A stretch of DNA of 64,000 nt from NCBI GenBank assembly GCA_934435195.1, contig CAKSAJ010000012.1, positions 24,155 through 88,154 of the forward strand. The letters are read 5' to 3'. The notes beneath the pieces are model-generated. The model saw only the letters and a list, made by a program, of their open reading frames with translations, searched no databases and was not told where the DNA came from. The stretch's first letter is position 1. Each line of letters begins with the position of its first letter. The DNA is from an uncultured Schaedlerella sp. Lineage in GTDB: Bacteria; Bacillota; Clostridia; Lachnospirales; Lachnospiraceae. A program made the position numbers and the translations under genes. Shown in pieces: positions 1 through 8,386 of the stretch.

Positions 1-490
1 CCTTTTCCTGTCCCCCTTGTAGAGACTGGAATATTGCACTGTGTTCACTGTCTACAGGCAAAATTGATACCCCATGTTCTTTTGCCAGAGGCATGATAAT
101 GTGTCCTGCTGTAACAAGCGTTTCCTTATTGGCAAGCGCGATATCTTTTCCGGCTTTGATAGCTTCGATCGTTGGAAGAATTCCTATCATCCCCACAATT
201 GCTGTTACAAGAATCTCAGATTCTTGTATTGCCGCCACCTCAAGCAAACCATCCATTCCTGTTACAACCTTAACATTCAAATCCTGAATATTATTCTTTA
301 ATTCAGCTGCTTTCTTTTCATTCCATACAGCAGCCAGCTTTGGATGAAATTCTCGAATCTGCTTTTCCAATAGTTCTATATTATTTCCTGCTGCCAAAGC
401 AACGACATCCAAATCTCCATTTGTTCTTGCCACTTCCAATGTCTGTGTACCTATAGAACCTGTTGAACCTAATATTGCTATTTTTTTCAT
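1..490 (-). CDS. dxr: 1-deoxy-D-xylulose 5-phosphate reductoisomerase, N-terminal part (cut by window edge)
   Basis: Cytosolic NADPH-dependent enzyme making 2-C-methyl-D-erythritol 4-phosphate, the first committed step of the MEP isoprenoid pathway. The reading frame opens at an ATG at 490 with MKKIAILGSTGSIGTQTLEV, the Rossmann NADPH-binding start of Dxr (GSTGSIG). Further in, the protein reads NKETLVTAG and ILPVDSEHSAIFQ, which carry the conserved lysine, aspartate and glutamate of the substrate and metal site. About 163 of the usual 380-400 residues are present; the C-terminus lies beyond base 1. It is last in the visible run pyrH-frr-uppS-cdsA-dxr, an order common in Firmicutes, and lies 69 bases after cdsA. 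It is not an intact gene in this window, but nothing suggests it is broken. Confidence 0.95.
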   Translation of the reverse strand, partial: MKKIAILGSTGSIGTQTLEVARTNGDLDVVALAAGNNIELLEKQIREFHPKLAAVWNEKKAAELKNNIQDLNVKVVTGMDGLLEVAAIQESEILVTAIVGMIGILPTIEAIKAGKDIALANKETLVTAGHIIMPLAKEHGVSILPVDSEHSAIFQSLQGGQEK

Positions 491-559
491 TATACTCACC
501 TATTATTCTCTTTATATCTAAATTATATCTCGCATATTGCTACATACTTTTTCTTATAT

Positions 560-1372
560 TTACAAAATATTAGATAAGAAATATATCAATGGTGCTGTAA
601 TAATAACACTGTCAAATCGATCCAGGATACCACCATGCCCCGGTATCAGCTTTCCATAATCTTTAATATTATAATTTCTCTTTATCGCAGAGGCTGCCAG
701 ATCACCGATCTGTGAAATTGCACCGCCTGCTGCTCCGATAATTGCAAATTCAGCAACACTGACGCCTGCACCGCCCCATTTATTAATTGCAAGTGCATAG
801 AGAACTCCGATCAAAGCTGCTCCGACAATTCCGCCGATTCCGCCTTCCACAGATTTCTTTGGACTTAGTACCGGTGCCATTTTATGTTTTCCGATCAACA
901 TACCGACGCAATATGCACATGTATCACATCCCCATGCACAAATAAACACAAGCCAGACTTTAAACACTCCGCCAACTCCAATTCGGATCTGATAGATATA
1001 TGAAAGCATAACAGCAACATAGAATAATCCAAAATATGCAGCCATCAATTGATCTGCATGATATGTTGGATATGCGAAAACCATAATTGCCATAAGGCAA
1101 ATTAAATATCCTAAGAACAACATCATGAACCAGTCATGATTTCCTTTTGATAATAAAGAACTCATGTATAACAAAGCATAATATCCTATGGTAAATAAAT
1201 ATCCACATATTCCCAATGGTTTTTTTTCAATTTTAAATACTTTGTAAAGTTCACTCAGCCCGATCAGACTGATAACTAAAACAGTTCCAAATAAAATATT
1301 TCCACCTGAAATAATTGTGATCAACGCAATGATCACTAATAATATTCCACTCAACAAACGTGTCTTAAACAT
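560..1372 (-). CDS. cdsA: phosphatidate cytidylyltransferase
   Basis: Integral membrane enzyme that converts phosphatidic acid and CTP to CDP-diacylglycerol, the branch point of phospholipid synthesis. The 270-residue protein has about seven or eight hydrophobic segments and ends with the CDP-alcohol cytidylyltransferase signature (KDYGKLIPGHGGILDRFDS, around residues 238-256) with its conserved aspartates. Length is normal for the family. Its start overlaps the uppS stop by 8 bases, so the two are probably translationally coupled. Gene order with uppS and frr is the classical Firmicute arrangement. Confidence 0.96.
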   Translation of the reverse strand: MFKTRLLSGILLVIIALITIISGGNILFGTVLVISLIGLSELYKVFKIEKKPLGICGYLFTIGYYALLYMSSLLSKGNHDWFMMLFLGYLICLMAIMVFAYPTYHADQLMAAYFGLFYVAVMLSYIYQIRIGVGGVFKVWLVFICAWGCDTCAYCVGMLIGKHKMAPVLSPKKSVEGGIGGIVGAALIGVLYALAINKWGGAGVSVAEFAIIGAAGGAISQIGDLAASAIKRNYNIKDYGKLIPGHGGILDRFDSVIITAPLIYFLSNIL

Positions 1373-2081
1373 TCTGATCCTCCTTTATTCCTCCGAAACG
1401 GCGATCTCTATTATTATATTGTTCGATTGCACGGATCAATTCCTCTTTTGTAAAATCAGGCCATGGAACATCTGTAAAATAAAACTCTGAGTATGCAAGC
1501 TGCCATAACAGATAATTTGACAAACGCTGTTCTCCACTTGTACGGATCAACAGATCCGGATCTGGAATATCCCAGGTATCTAAATATGAACTATACAATT
1601 TTTCATCTATATCTTTCGGATCTACTTTACCATCTACACAATCCTGAGCTACTTTTCGCACAGCGCGGACAATTTCATCACGGCTTCCGTAATTTAATGC
1701 AATTGTAAAGTTTAATCCTCCGTTATCTTTACTTGCTTCTTCCAATTCATGGATACGTTTTTTAATATCATCATCTAAAGGGGCGATATCTCCGATCACG
1801 CGAATCTTCATATCGTTTTTCTTCGCTGTTTTCAGACATGTTTTCATATAATTACGAAGTAATGTCATCAAAGCATCGACCTCTGATTTTGGGCGATTCC
1901 AGTTCTCTGTAGAAAATGCATAAACAGTCAGATATTTAATTCCCATTCTCCACGCTTCTTCACAGATACGCTCTACATTCTTACTTCCCTGTGCATGTCC
2001 ATAATTTCTAGGCATTCCTTTTGCCTTTGCCCAACGTCCATTTCCGTCCAGAATAATGGCTACATGTTGTGGTACATTCAT
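1365..2081 (-). CDS. uppS: isoprenyl transferase (undecaprenyl diphosphate synthase)
   Basis: Cytosolic cis-prenyltransferase that builds undecaprenyl diphosphate, the lipid carrier for cell-wall synthesis. I chose the ATG at 2081 (protein begins MNVPQHVAIILDGNGRWAKA, 238 residues) rather than the upstream ATG at 2126, because AAGGAGG sits just upstream of 2081 and the upstream extension is not family-like. Asp12 in DGNGRW is the catalytic aspartate, and LIRTSGEQRLSNYLLWQ carries the diphosphate-binding arginines. It lies between frr and cdsA in one transcription unit, with a hairpin in the frr-uppS gap. Confidence 0.96.
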   Translation of the reverse strand: MNVPQHVAIILDGNGRWAKAKGMPRNYGHAQGSKNVERICEEAWRMGIKYLTVYAFSTENWNRPKSEVDALMTLLRNYMKTCLKTAKKNDMKIRVIGDIAPLDDDIKKRIHELEEASKDNGGLNFTIALNYGSRDEIVRAVRKVAQDCVDGKVDPKDIDEKLYSSYLDTWDIPDPDLLIRTSGEQRLSNYLLWQLAYSEFYFTDVPWPDFTKEELIRAIEQYNNRDRRFGGIKEDQNV

Positions 2082-2112
2082 AGTTTTCCTCCTTGCTAAG
2101 TGCATACAGCAT

Positions 2113-2140
2113 AAGAGGGGCTGCAATAACTGCGCCCCTC
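2113..2140 (-). other. hairpin between frr and uppS
   Basis: A GAGGGGC/GCCCCTC stem, extended by GCA/TGC pairs, lies in the short gap between frr and uppS. No T-tract follows it on the minus strand, so a full terminator is unlikely. It may attenuate transcription or mark an mRNA processing point within the operon (inference). Confidence 0.4.
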
Positions 2141-2147
2141 CATATAA

Positions 2148-2699
2148 TTAGACAGTCATGACTTCTTTTGTCTTCACATCTACTGCTACATCAATTTCTT
2201 TGATGTATTTATCTGTTAATTTCTGAAGCTGTTCTTCCAGATCTTTAATCTCATCCTCTGAAATATCGCTTCCTTTTAATTTCTTGAACGCATCGTTTCC
2301 ATCACGACGAATGTTACGGATTGCAACTTTTGCGCCTTCTCCTTTTTTCTTAACATCTTTCGCAAGCTCTTTTCTTCGCTCTTCTGTAAGCTCTGGGAAG
2401 ATCAGGCGAATGCTTGTTCCGTCATTTGTAGGATTAATTCCGATATCAGATACAAGGATTGCTTTTTCGATTTCCTTAAGCAGGCTCTTCTCCCATGGCT
2501 GGATCTGGATCATACGAGCTTCTGGTACAGATACATTAGCAACCTGCTGGATTGGTGTTGGTGAACCATAATAATCTACTGAAATCTTATCCAATACATG
2601 TGGATTCGCACGTCCTGCACGGATTGTAGCAAGCTCACTGTTCAGGCTGTTAATTGATTTCGTCATCTTGTCGTCGTATACTTTCAATTGTTCGTTCAT
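2148..2699 (-). CDS. frr: ribosome recycling factor
   Basis: Cytosolic factor that works with EF-G to split post-termination ribosomes. The 183-residue length matches the family (about 185). The protein begins MNEQLKVYDDKMTKSINSL and contains ELATIRAGRANPHVLD, the strongly conserved RRF segment, then the hinge region with YYGSPTPIQQVA and the C-terminal three-helix bundle (LTEERRKELAKDVKKKGE). It follows pyrH by 18 bases with a good ribosome binding site, in the usual pyrH-frr-uppS-cdsA order. Confidence 0.98.
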   Translation of the reverse strand: MNEQLKVYDDKMTKSINSLNSELATIRAGRANPHVLDKISVDYYGSPTPIQQVANVSVPEARMIQIQPWEKSLLKEIEKAILVSDIGINPTNDGTSIRLIFPELTEERRKELAKDVKKKGEGAKVAIRNIRRDGNDAFKKLKGSDISEDEIKDLEEQLQKLTDKYIKEIDVAVDVKTKEVMTV

Positions 2700-2717
2700 A
2701 TCTTATTAATTCCTTTC

Positions 2718-3413
2718 TTATACAGTTACTTTTGTTCCTGTAAATGTTCCACTCATTGTCTCAACAATACTGTTCTCTTCATTCAGTCCGAAAACAAGCA
2801 TTGGCATCTTATTCTCCATACAAAGGATTGATGCTGTCATATCAACTGCTGCGAGCTTCTGATCAATAACATCCTGAATTGAAATCTCATCATACTTTTT
2901 CGCTTCCGGATTTACCTTTGGATCACTGTCGTAAATTCCATCGATTGCTTTTGCAAGAAGCATTGCATCTGCTTCAATCTCAATTGCACGAAGTACTGCA
3001 CCTGTATCTGTTGAAAAATATGGATGTCCTGTACCGCCTGCGAAGAAAATTACTTTGCCCTCTTCTAATGAAGCGAGTGCTGCATCTTTTGAGAATAATG
3101 ATGTAAATGCTCCACATACAAATGGTGTAAAAATCTCAGTCTTCATACCTACATGTCTGAAAATATCTGATACATAAATACAGTTCATAACTGTTGCAAG
3201 CATACCGATCTGATCTGCTTTCGTACGGTCAATTGTTTCACTTGTGCGACCTCTCCAGAAGTTACCTCCTCCTGTTACAATCGCAATCTGATAACCTTCA
3301 TCAACTAAAGTTTTGACCTGCTTTGCCACTCCGATACAAGTAGCTTCATCAAACCCTGTTTTTTTATCTCCGGCAAGTGCTTCGCCGCTAAGTTTTAAGA
3401 GTACTCTTTTCAT
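2718..3413 (-). CDS. pyrH: UMP kinase
   Basis: Amino-acid-kinase-fold enzyme that phosphorylates UMP to UDP, feeding pyrimidine nucleotide pools; bacterial PyrH is a hexamer regulated by GTP and UTP. The protein (231 residues) starts MKRVLLKLSGEAL, the conserved phosphate-binding start, and has GGGNFWRGR and a DTGAVLRAIEIEAD stretch typical of PyrH, with DGIYDSDPK as the ATP-side motif. It is first in the pyrH-frr-uppS-cdsA-dxr run. The 131 bases upstream to the CLC gene hold no convincing gene and probably include the operon promoter. Confidence 0.98.
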   Translation of the reverse strand: MKRVLLKLSGEALAGDKKTGFDEATCIGVAKQVKTLVDEGYQIAIVTGGGNFWRGRTSETIDRTKADQIGMLATVMNCIYVSDIFRHVGMKTEIFTPFVCGAFTSLFSKDAALASLEEGKVIFFAGGTGHPYFSTDTGAVLRAIEIEADAMLLAKAIDGIYDSDPKVNPEAKKYDEISIQDVIDQKLAAVDMTASILCMENKMPMLVFGLNEENSIVETMSGTFTGTKVTV

Positions 3414-3544
3414 AACAATCTGCTCCTTAACGTATTCCGATAGAAAAATAATTTATCATTTTTCTATATTTAGATTTATAAATTGAAGTATACCATATCT
3501 TTTCTATTTTGTCATGTATATATCGTTCTTCTTTATATGGTTTT

Positions 3545-4858
3545 CTACCTGGTTCTTCGATTAATATATCTTGCTTTATATTTTGAATATACAATCGTCT
3601 GATCTTTATACAAACTGTAATATCCTGACACTGCATAACTGATTGAAATTGCGATCAGATAATATGCAGCACCGGAAAATCCAAACAATTCAAATGAAAT
3701 TAACATTGCAGTGATCGGACAATTTGTCACTCCACAAAATAACGCCACCATACCGGCCGCTGCAGCCACCTCCGGTGACACGCCAAGTATGTTTCCCATC
3801 ACACAACCAAACGTCGCTCCTATCGCAAATGCCGGTACAATCTCTCCGCCTCGATATCCTGCACGCATCGTAATAGCTGTCAATATCATCTTCCATAAGA
3901 AATCAAGCGGACGCGCATCTCCTGTTGCAATCGCTCGCGCAATAAGTTCATTTCCTGCTCCCATATAATCTTTTGTCTGTAATAAAACTGTGATTACGAT
4001 CACAAGACATCCCGCCACAACAACACGGATATATGGATTTTTTAAATATTTACCATAAATTTGTCCTGTCCATTTTAATAACACACAAAATAAAATACTA
4101 AGCACTCCGCATAGTGTTGCAATTATTCCCATTTTAATGCCGCTCTCAATCGTGAGCACCGGAATCCTGTCGACCGGGAATGTCTCTGGGAAAATCCCCA
4201 TACCTGTTGCAAACTCTGCCGCTATGATAGATGCCGTCACACATGGAAGTAATGCTGCATAATACATAACTCCTACACTTACTACTTCCATTGCAAATAC
4301 TGCCGCTGCCATCGGTGTTCCGAATACTGCCGCAAACGCTGCACTCATTCCACACATAATTATGACATGCTGGTCGAATTCATCAAGATGTACAAGTTTT
4401 CCAAGCCAGCTTCCGATACTTCCTCCAAATTGAATGGATGCTCCTTCTCGACCTGCTGAACCACCTGTTAAATGTGTAAGCAAGGTTGCCACAAAAATCA
4501 ATGGTGCTGAACGAAATGGAACCTTATCTCTGGAACGGATCGTTGCTAATACCTGATTTGTACCTCCATCTTGTCTTCCCATCTTTTCATATAAAAATAC
4601 AATGATCAATCCCGCTATAGGCAAAAGCAGGAACACCCATAAATGGCTGTCCCTATATTCTGTCGCATATTTTATACAAGCTGCAAAGACACTGCTGGCT
4701 CCACCGACCACCAGACCGGTTAACACTGCAAGTGCGAGCCATTTCAAAAAATTATTTACGTCTCTTCGGGTTCTTTCATAATAGTAATAAATTAAAATTT
4801 TCCCTTTATCAAATAGCGTTTTTTCATTTTCTTTTCCCACAGCCCACACCTCATTCAA
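3545..4858 (-). CDS. CLC-family anion/proton antiporter, probably the fluoride (CLC-F) subtype
   Basis: Polytopic membrane protein of 437 residues with the CLC fold. The selectivity motifs are non-standard. At residues 98-103 the protein has GGTNQV where chloride CLCs have GSGIP. At 133-144 it has GSAGREGASIQF, with Glu138 as gating glutamate but Ala instead of the Pro of GREGP. Near residue 345 it has GYRGGEIVPAF instead of GxFxP. From memory of the family, GREG(T/A) without proline and GGExxP mark the CLC-F branch that exports fluoride in exchange for protons; this assignment is inference. No fluoride riboswitch is visible, because only 12 bases separate it from lrgB. The first ~25 residues have no good ribosome binding site, so the true start may lie downstream. 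Confidence 0.8.
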   Translation of the reverse strand: MNEVWAVGKENEKTLFDKGKILIYYYYERTRRDVNNFLKWLALAVLTGLVVGGASSVFAACIKYATEYRDSHLWVFLLLPIAGLIIVFLYEKMGRQDGGTNQVLATIRSRDKVPFRSAPLIFVATLLTHLTGGSAGREGASIQFGGSIGSWLGKLVHLDEFDQHVIIMCGMSAAFAAVFGTPMAAAVFAMEVVSVGVMYYAALLPCVTASIIAAEFATGMGIFPETFPVDRIPVLTIESGIKMGIIATLCGVLSILFCVLLKWTGQIYGKYLKNPYIRVVVAGCLVIVITVLLQTKDYMGAGNELIARAIATGDARPLDFLWKMILTAITMRAGYRGGEIVPAFAIGATFGCVMGNILGVSPEVAAAAGMVALFCGVTNCPITAMLISFELFGFSGAAYYLIAISISYAVSGYYSLYKDQTIVYSKYKARYINRRTR

Positions 4859-4870
4859 CTTATTCTATAT

Positions 4871-5551
4871 TTACAATAATATCATAGATATAAGCACTGT
4901 GACAATACCGCAGATTCCGATAGCCAATCCACTCATTGCGCCTTCTACTTCGCCAATTTCAATTGCTTTTGAAGTACCAACTGCATGACTGCATGAACCA
5001 ATAGCAAGTCCTGCTGCTATAGAATCATTTACATGGAAAATCTTAATTAAATACGGAGCAAGAATACTTCCTAATATTCCTGTAAAAATAACTGCCACTA
5101 CAGTAATTGGTACAACACCGCCATTTCCTTCTGAAATGCTGACTGCTATCGGAGTTGTCACAGATTTTGGTACTAATGATACTGTAATACTCTGCTCAAG
5201 ACCAAATAATTTACACATACCATATACACTGAACATAGATGCAGCAGAACCAACAACACATCCTACCAGAATTGGAAGCCAGTATTTTTTCAGAATATCA
5301 AGTTTTGAATAAATCGCAACTGCAAGGCATGCTGTGGCCGGTGCCAGAAACATATTAATAATTGCTCCTCCCACATCATATGCTTCATACGAAATATGAA
5401 ATACTTCTAACACACCTACTATCAATACAATCGCAATAATTAATGGATTGCAAATTGGCGACTTTGTTTTTTTCTGAATTTTCACACCAATCCAAAATGC
5501 AATCACACTCAATGCTACGCCAAAATATTCTGAGCTACATAATTCACGCAT
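4871..5551 (-). CDS. lrgB: LrgB/CidB-family membrane protein
   Basis: A 226-residue polytopic membrane protein. LrgB/CidB proteins act with LrgA/CidA in murein hydrolase control and, in some species, pyruvate or glycolate transport; which applies here cannot be told. Family-typical parts include LAPATACLAVAIYSK in the middle and a C-terminal GLAIGSCSHAVGTSKAIEIG segment, which is highly conserved in LrgB. Its start codon overlaps the stop codon of the lrgA-like gene by one base (TAATG type), showing translational coupling. The CLC-type antiporter follows after 12 bases and may be co-transcribed. Confidence 0.93.
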   Translation of the reverse strand: MRELCSSEYFGVALSVIAFWIGVKIQKKTKSPICNPLIIAIVLIVGVLEVFHISYEAYDVGGAIINMFLAPATACLAVAIYSKLDILKKYWLPILVGCVVGSAASMFSVYGMCKLFGLEQSITVSLVPKSVTTPIAVSISEGNGGVVPITVVAVIFTGILGSILAPYLIKIFHVNDSIAAGLAIGSCSHAVGTSKAIEIGEVEGAMSGLAIGICGIVTVLISMILL

Positions 5552-5910
5552 TATTTCTTCCTCCTGTTCATCAACTTCATCACAAATCGTACGCTGTATG
5601 CAGTTGCCGCAAATGTAATAATCGTAGAAATAATACAGATAATAAGGAACGGAACAAGTGTGCTTTTTAAAATATCAAAATAATTCATAACACTTACTCC
5701 TGCCGGAACAAAAAAGAATGCCATGTTTTCCATTAAAAAATCTGCTTTTTCCTGAATATGTTCGATTTTCAGGATCCCTGTTAACAGACAGATAAATAAC
5801 AAAATCATTCCAATCACACTGGATGGAAATGAGAAAGGTAAATACGCTGCCACTACCTGGCTAAGCCAACATACAGTAAAAAAGATTCCTATTTGTTTAA
5901 TAATTTTCAT
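5551..5910 (-). CDS. lrgA: LrgA/CidA-family holin-like protein
   Basis: Small membrane protein (119 residues from the ATG at 5910) with four hydrophobic segments, the partner of the downstream LrgB. I preferred 5910 (MKIIKQIGIFFTVCWLSQ) over an upstream in-frame start at 5958 because GGGGTGA lies just upstream and the family begins this way. The segment LPFSFPSSVIGMILLFICLL is the conserved LrgA core. It is divergent from aroF, with about 256 bases between them. Confidence 0.92.
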   Translation of the reverse strand: MKIIKQIGIFFTVCWLSQVVAAYLPFSFPSSVIGMILLFICLLTGILKIEHIQEKADFLMENMAFFFVPAGVSVMNYFDILKSTLVPFLIICIISTIITFAATAYSVRFVMKLMNRRKK

Positions 5911-6023
5911 TTTTAAATCACCCCAAGCTACATTACACCTTAGATAAAAAATTGTCAATCAAATTACTATTGATTTTTTTCGAAGTAAAGTTATAATTTT
6001 TCATAATAGTATATTTGATTTTA

Positions 6024-6052
6024 TTGACATTCTCTCTTATATGTTCTATTAT
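6024..6052 (+). promoter_or_regulatory. sigma-A promoter for aroF-aroB
   Basis: TTGACA at 6024-6029, a 17-base spacer and TATTAT at 6047-6052 give a near-consensus vegetative promoter. It lies about 115 bases upstream of the aroF start, leaving a leader of roughly 105 bases. I could not assign a known riboswitch or T-box to this leader. Confidence 0.8.
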
Positions 6053-6166
6053 AAGAGTGATTTTCACACTTTAAAGGATTAAAACATCACAGTGTGCAAA
6101 TATCTGTTTTTTGATTCGCTAATGAATAATAGCATTATTTTTTATAATGATTGAGAGGTAAAAATT

Positions 6167-7180
6167 ATGATTATTGTATTAAAACCACACGCTTCTGAAG
6201 ACCATATTCTTCGTGTTGAAGAATTGATCAAGAAAAAAGGACTGGAAGCACATATTGTCCGAGGCGAAGAGATGACGATCATCGGTTGTATCGGAGATAC
6301 TACCGCCGTTGACCCAAGACTTTTTGAAGTTGATTCCGCAGTCGACAAAGTTATGCATGTCCAGGAGCCTTACAAACTTGCAAACCGCGCTTTCCATCCG
6401 GATGATTCTATTATTGATGTGTCCGGTGTTAAAGTCGGTGGAGAACATCTTGCAGTAATCGCAGGTCCTTGTTCTGTTGAATCTTATGAACAAGTACTGG
6501 AAATTGCTAAAGCCGCTAAAGCTTCTGGTGCAAATATGATCCGTGGCGGTGCTTTCAAACCTAGAACAAGCCCTTATTCTTTCCAGGGATTGGGTCTTGA
6601 AGGTCTTGATATTCTCTGTGCAGTACGTGATGAAGTAGGTCTCCCTATTGTAACAGAATTAATGTCACCGGATTATCTGGATATCTTCAATGAAAAGGTT
6701 GACTTAATCCAGATTGGTGCAAGAAACATGCAGAATTTTGATTTATTAAAACAACTGGGTAAAGTTGACCGTCCTATCCTTCTGAAACGTGGTCTTAACG
6801 CTACTTATGAAGAATGGATCATGTCAGCAGAATATATTATGGCTTCCGGTAATGAAAATGTAATCCTCTGTGAACGCGGTATCCGTACTTTCGAGTCCTT
6901 TACAAGAAACACATTGGATCTTCAGAGCATTCCTGTATTAAACAGCAAAACTCACCTTCCTGTTATCATCGACCCAAGTCACGCCGGTGGAAAATGGTGG
7001 CTTGTAGAACCTATGGCAAAAGCTGCTATCGCTGCCGGAGCGAACGGATTGATGATTGAAGTACATAATGATCCTGACAGTGCTCTTTGTGACGGTGCAC
7101 AATCATTAAAACCGGAGAAATTTGACGCATTAATGAAACAGATTCGTCAGATTGCTGCTGTCGTAGATAAAAGAATCTAG
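6167..7180 (+). CDS. aroF: 3-deoxy-7-phosphoheptulonate synthase (DAHP synthase, type I beta)
   Basis: First enzyme of the shikimate pathway: condenses phosphoenolpyruvate and erythrose 4-phosphate. The 337-residue protein has an N-terminal ferredoxin-like regulatory domain (about residues 1-75, MIIVLKPHASEDHILRVEEL), as in Thermotoga-type feedback-inhibited enzymes. The TIM-barrel core follows: AGPCSVESYEQ, GGAFKPRTSPYSFQG, LKRGLNATYEEW, and IIDPSHAGGKWW with metal and substrate ligands. A GAGAGG ribosome binding site precedes the ATG. aroB follows after 18 bases, so the two form an operon for early aromatic amino acid synthesis. Confidence 0.97.
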   Translation: MIIVLKPHASEDHILRVEELIKKKGLEAHIVRGEEMTIIGCIGDTTAVDPRLFEVDSAVDKVMHVQEPYKLANRAFHPDDSIIDVSGVKVGGEHLAVIAGPCSVESYEQVLEIAKAAKASGANMIRGGAFKPRTSPYSFQGLGLEGLDILCAVRDEVGLPIVTELMSPDYLDIFNEKVDLIQIGARNMQNFDLLKQLGKVDRPILLKRGLNATYEEWIMSAEYIMASGNENVILCERGIRTFESFTRNTLDLQSIPVLNSKTHLPVIIDPSHAGGKWWLVEPMAKAAIAAGANGLMIEVHNDPDSALCDGAQSLKPEKFDALMKQIRQIAAVVDKRI

Positions 7181-7198
7181 TTTCAAGGAGAACAAACT

Positions 7199-8254
7199 AT
7201 GGAATTAACAGTAAACTTAGGAGAAAACAGTTATCCTATTTATATTGAAAATGGTATTCTTCCACACGCCGGAGAATATATTTCAAAATTCTATCAAGGG
7301 AAAAAAATCATCTTGATTTCCGATGATAATGTATTTCCACTATATGGCGAAACTGTATTGAATTCTCTGCAAAATTATGAATGCCATACACTCGTCTTAC
7401 CACATGGCGAACCAACAAAAAGTTTTGAATCTTTACCTAAAATCTATTCCGCTATGCTTGACGCGAAAATTTCCAGAAGTGATCTTGTTATCGCTCTTGG
7501 TGGCGGCGTAATTGGAGACCTTGCTGGATTTGCAGCTTCCAGTTTCCTGCGCGGCGTAAAACTGGTTCAGATTCCAACTTCTCTTCTGGCTCAGGTTGAT
7601 TCCTCAGTCGGTGGAAAAGTTGCTGTCGATCTTCCACAAGGGAAAAATCTGGTCGGCGCATTTTTCCATCCAAAAATGGTTCTTATTGATCCAGATGTAT
7701 TAAACACATTACCTACGCGATATATCAATGACGGAATGGGTGAAGTAATTAAATATGGTTGCATTAAAGATGCCAAGCTCTTTAATACGCTTAAAAACCA
7801 TACTTCTTTTGAGGATTTAAAACCGGAACTTGCTTCTATCATTGCACGATGTGTAGATATCAAACGTATTGTTGTCGAACATGACCAGTTTGACACCGGA
7901 GAACGTATGCTATTAAATTTTGGGCATACACTCGCTCATACAATTGAACAATATTATCATTATGAACGCGAAAGTCATGGCGAAGCCGTAGCAATCGGTA
8001 TGTATCAGATTAGTAAGATTGCCGAAGAAAAAGGATTAACGAAAGATGGGTGTGCAGATGAAATCAAACAGCTTCTTGAAACATATGGTCTTCCGTTTTC
8101 ATGTAATCTTCCAATTAAAGATTTGACCGGTGCAATTAAATTAGATAAAAAGAATTTAAATAATCATTTGAATGTTGTACTGTTACATACCATCGGTGAC
8201 AGTTATGTATATCCTACTGATGTCACATTTTTTGATAACGCCGGTATCATGTAA
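7199..8254 (+). CDS. aroB: 3-dehydroquinate synthase
   Basis: NAD- and zinc-dependent enzyme that cyclises DAHP to 3-dehydroquinate, second step of the shikimate pathway. The 351-residue length is typical. GGGVIGDLAGFAASSFLRG (from residue 101) is the NAD-binding motif; DSSVGGKVAVDLPQGKN and FGHTLAHTIEQYYHY, followed by ESHGEAVAIGM, carry catalytic lysine and zinc-binding histidines. It follows aroF directly in the same operon and is followed by a strong terminator. Confidence 0.98.
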   Translation: MELTVNLGENSYPIYIENGILPHAGEYISKFYQGKKIILISDDNVFPLYGETVLNSLQNYECHTLVLPHGEPTKSFESLPKIYSAMLDAKISRSDLVIALGGGVIGDLAGFAASSFLRGVKLVQIPTSLLAQVDSSVGGKVAVDLPQGKNLVGAFFHPKMVLIDPDVLNTLPTRYINDGMGEVIKYGCIKDAKLFNTLKNHTSFEDLKPELASIIARCVDIKRIVVEHDQFDTGERMLLNFGHTLAHTIEQYYHYERESHGEAVAIGMYQISKIAEEKGLTKDGCADEIKQLLETYGLPFSCNLPIKDLTGAIKLDKKNLNNHLNVVLLHTIGDSYVYPTDVTFFDNAGIM

Positions 8255-8296
8255 CTTTCATCTAATATTTTGCATTTGCAATCTCTTTAAACAGAC

Positions 8297-8353
8297 AAAA
8301 AGAACGTTATCGTATATCGTATTTTCTAAATACACGACAACGTTCTTTTTTAT
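8297..8353 (+). terminator. intrinsic terminator after aroB
   Basis: AAAAAGAACGTT pairs with AACGTTCTTTTTT across an imperfect inner stem. The T-rich 3' end suits termination of aroF-aroB, and the A-tract on the other side suits the convergent metY gene, so it may be bidirectional. Confidence 0.85.
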
Positions 8354-8386
8354 ATTTTCATTTCAAAAACAAACTGGCGAATTATC

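Noticed and set aside
2113..2140. Terminator between frr and uppS
   Set aside because: The hairpin lacks a T-tract on the minus strand and would split a standard co-transcribed cluster; listed only as a hairpin.
3427..3636. 69-residue minus-strand frame next to pyrH
   Set aside because: It overlaps the CLC gene end, has no ribosome binding site and no family resemblance.
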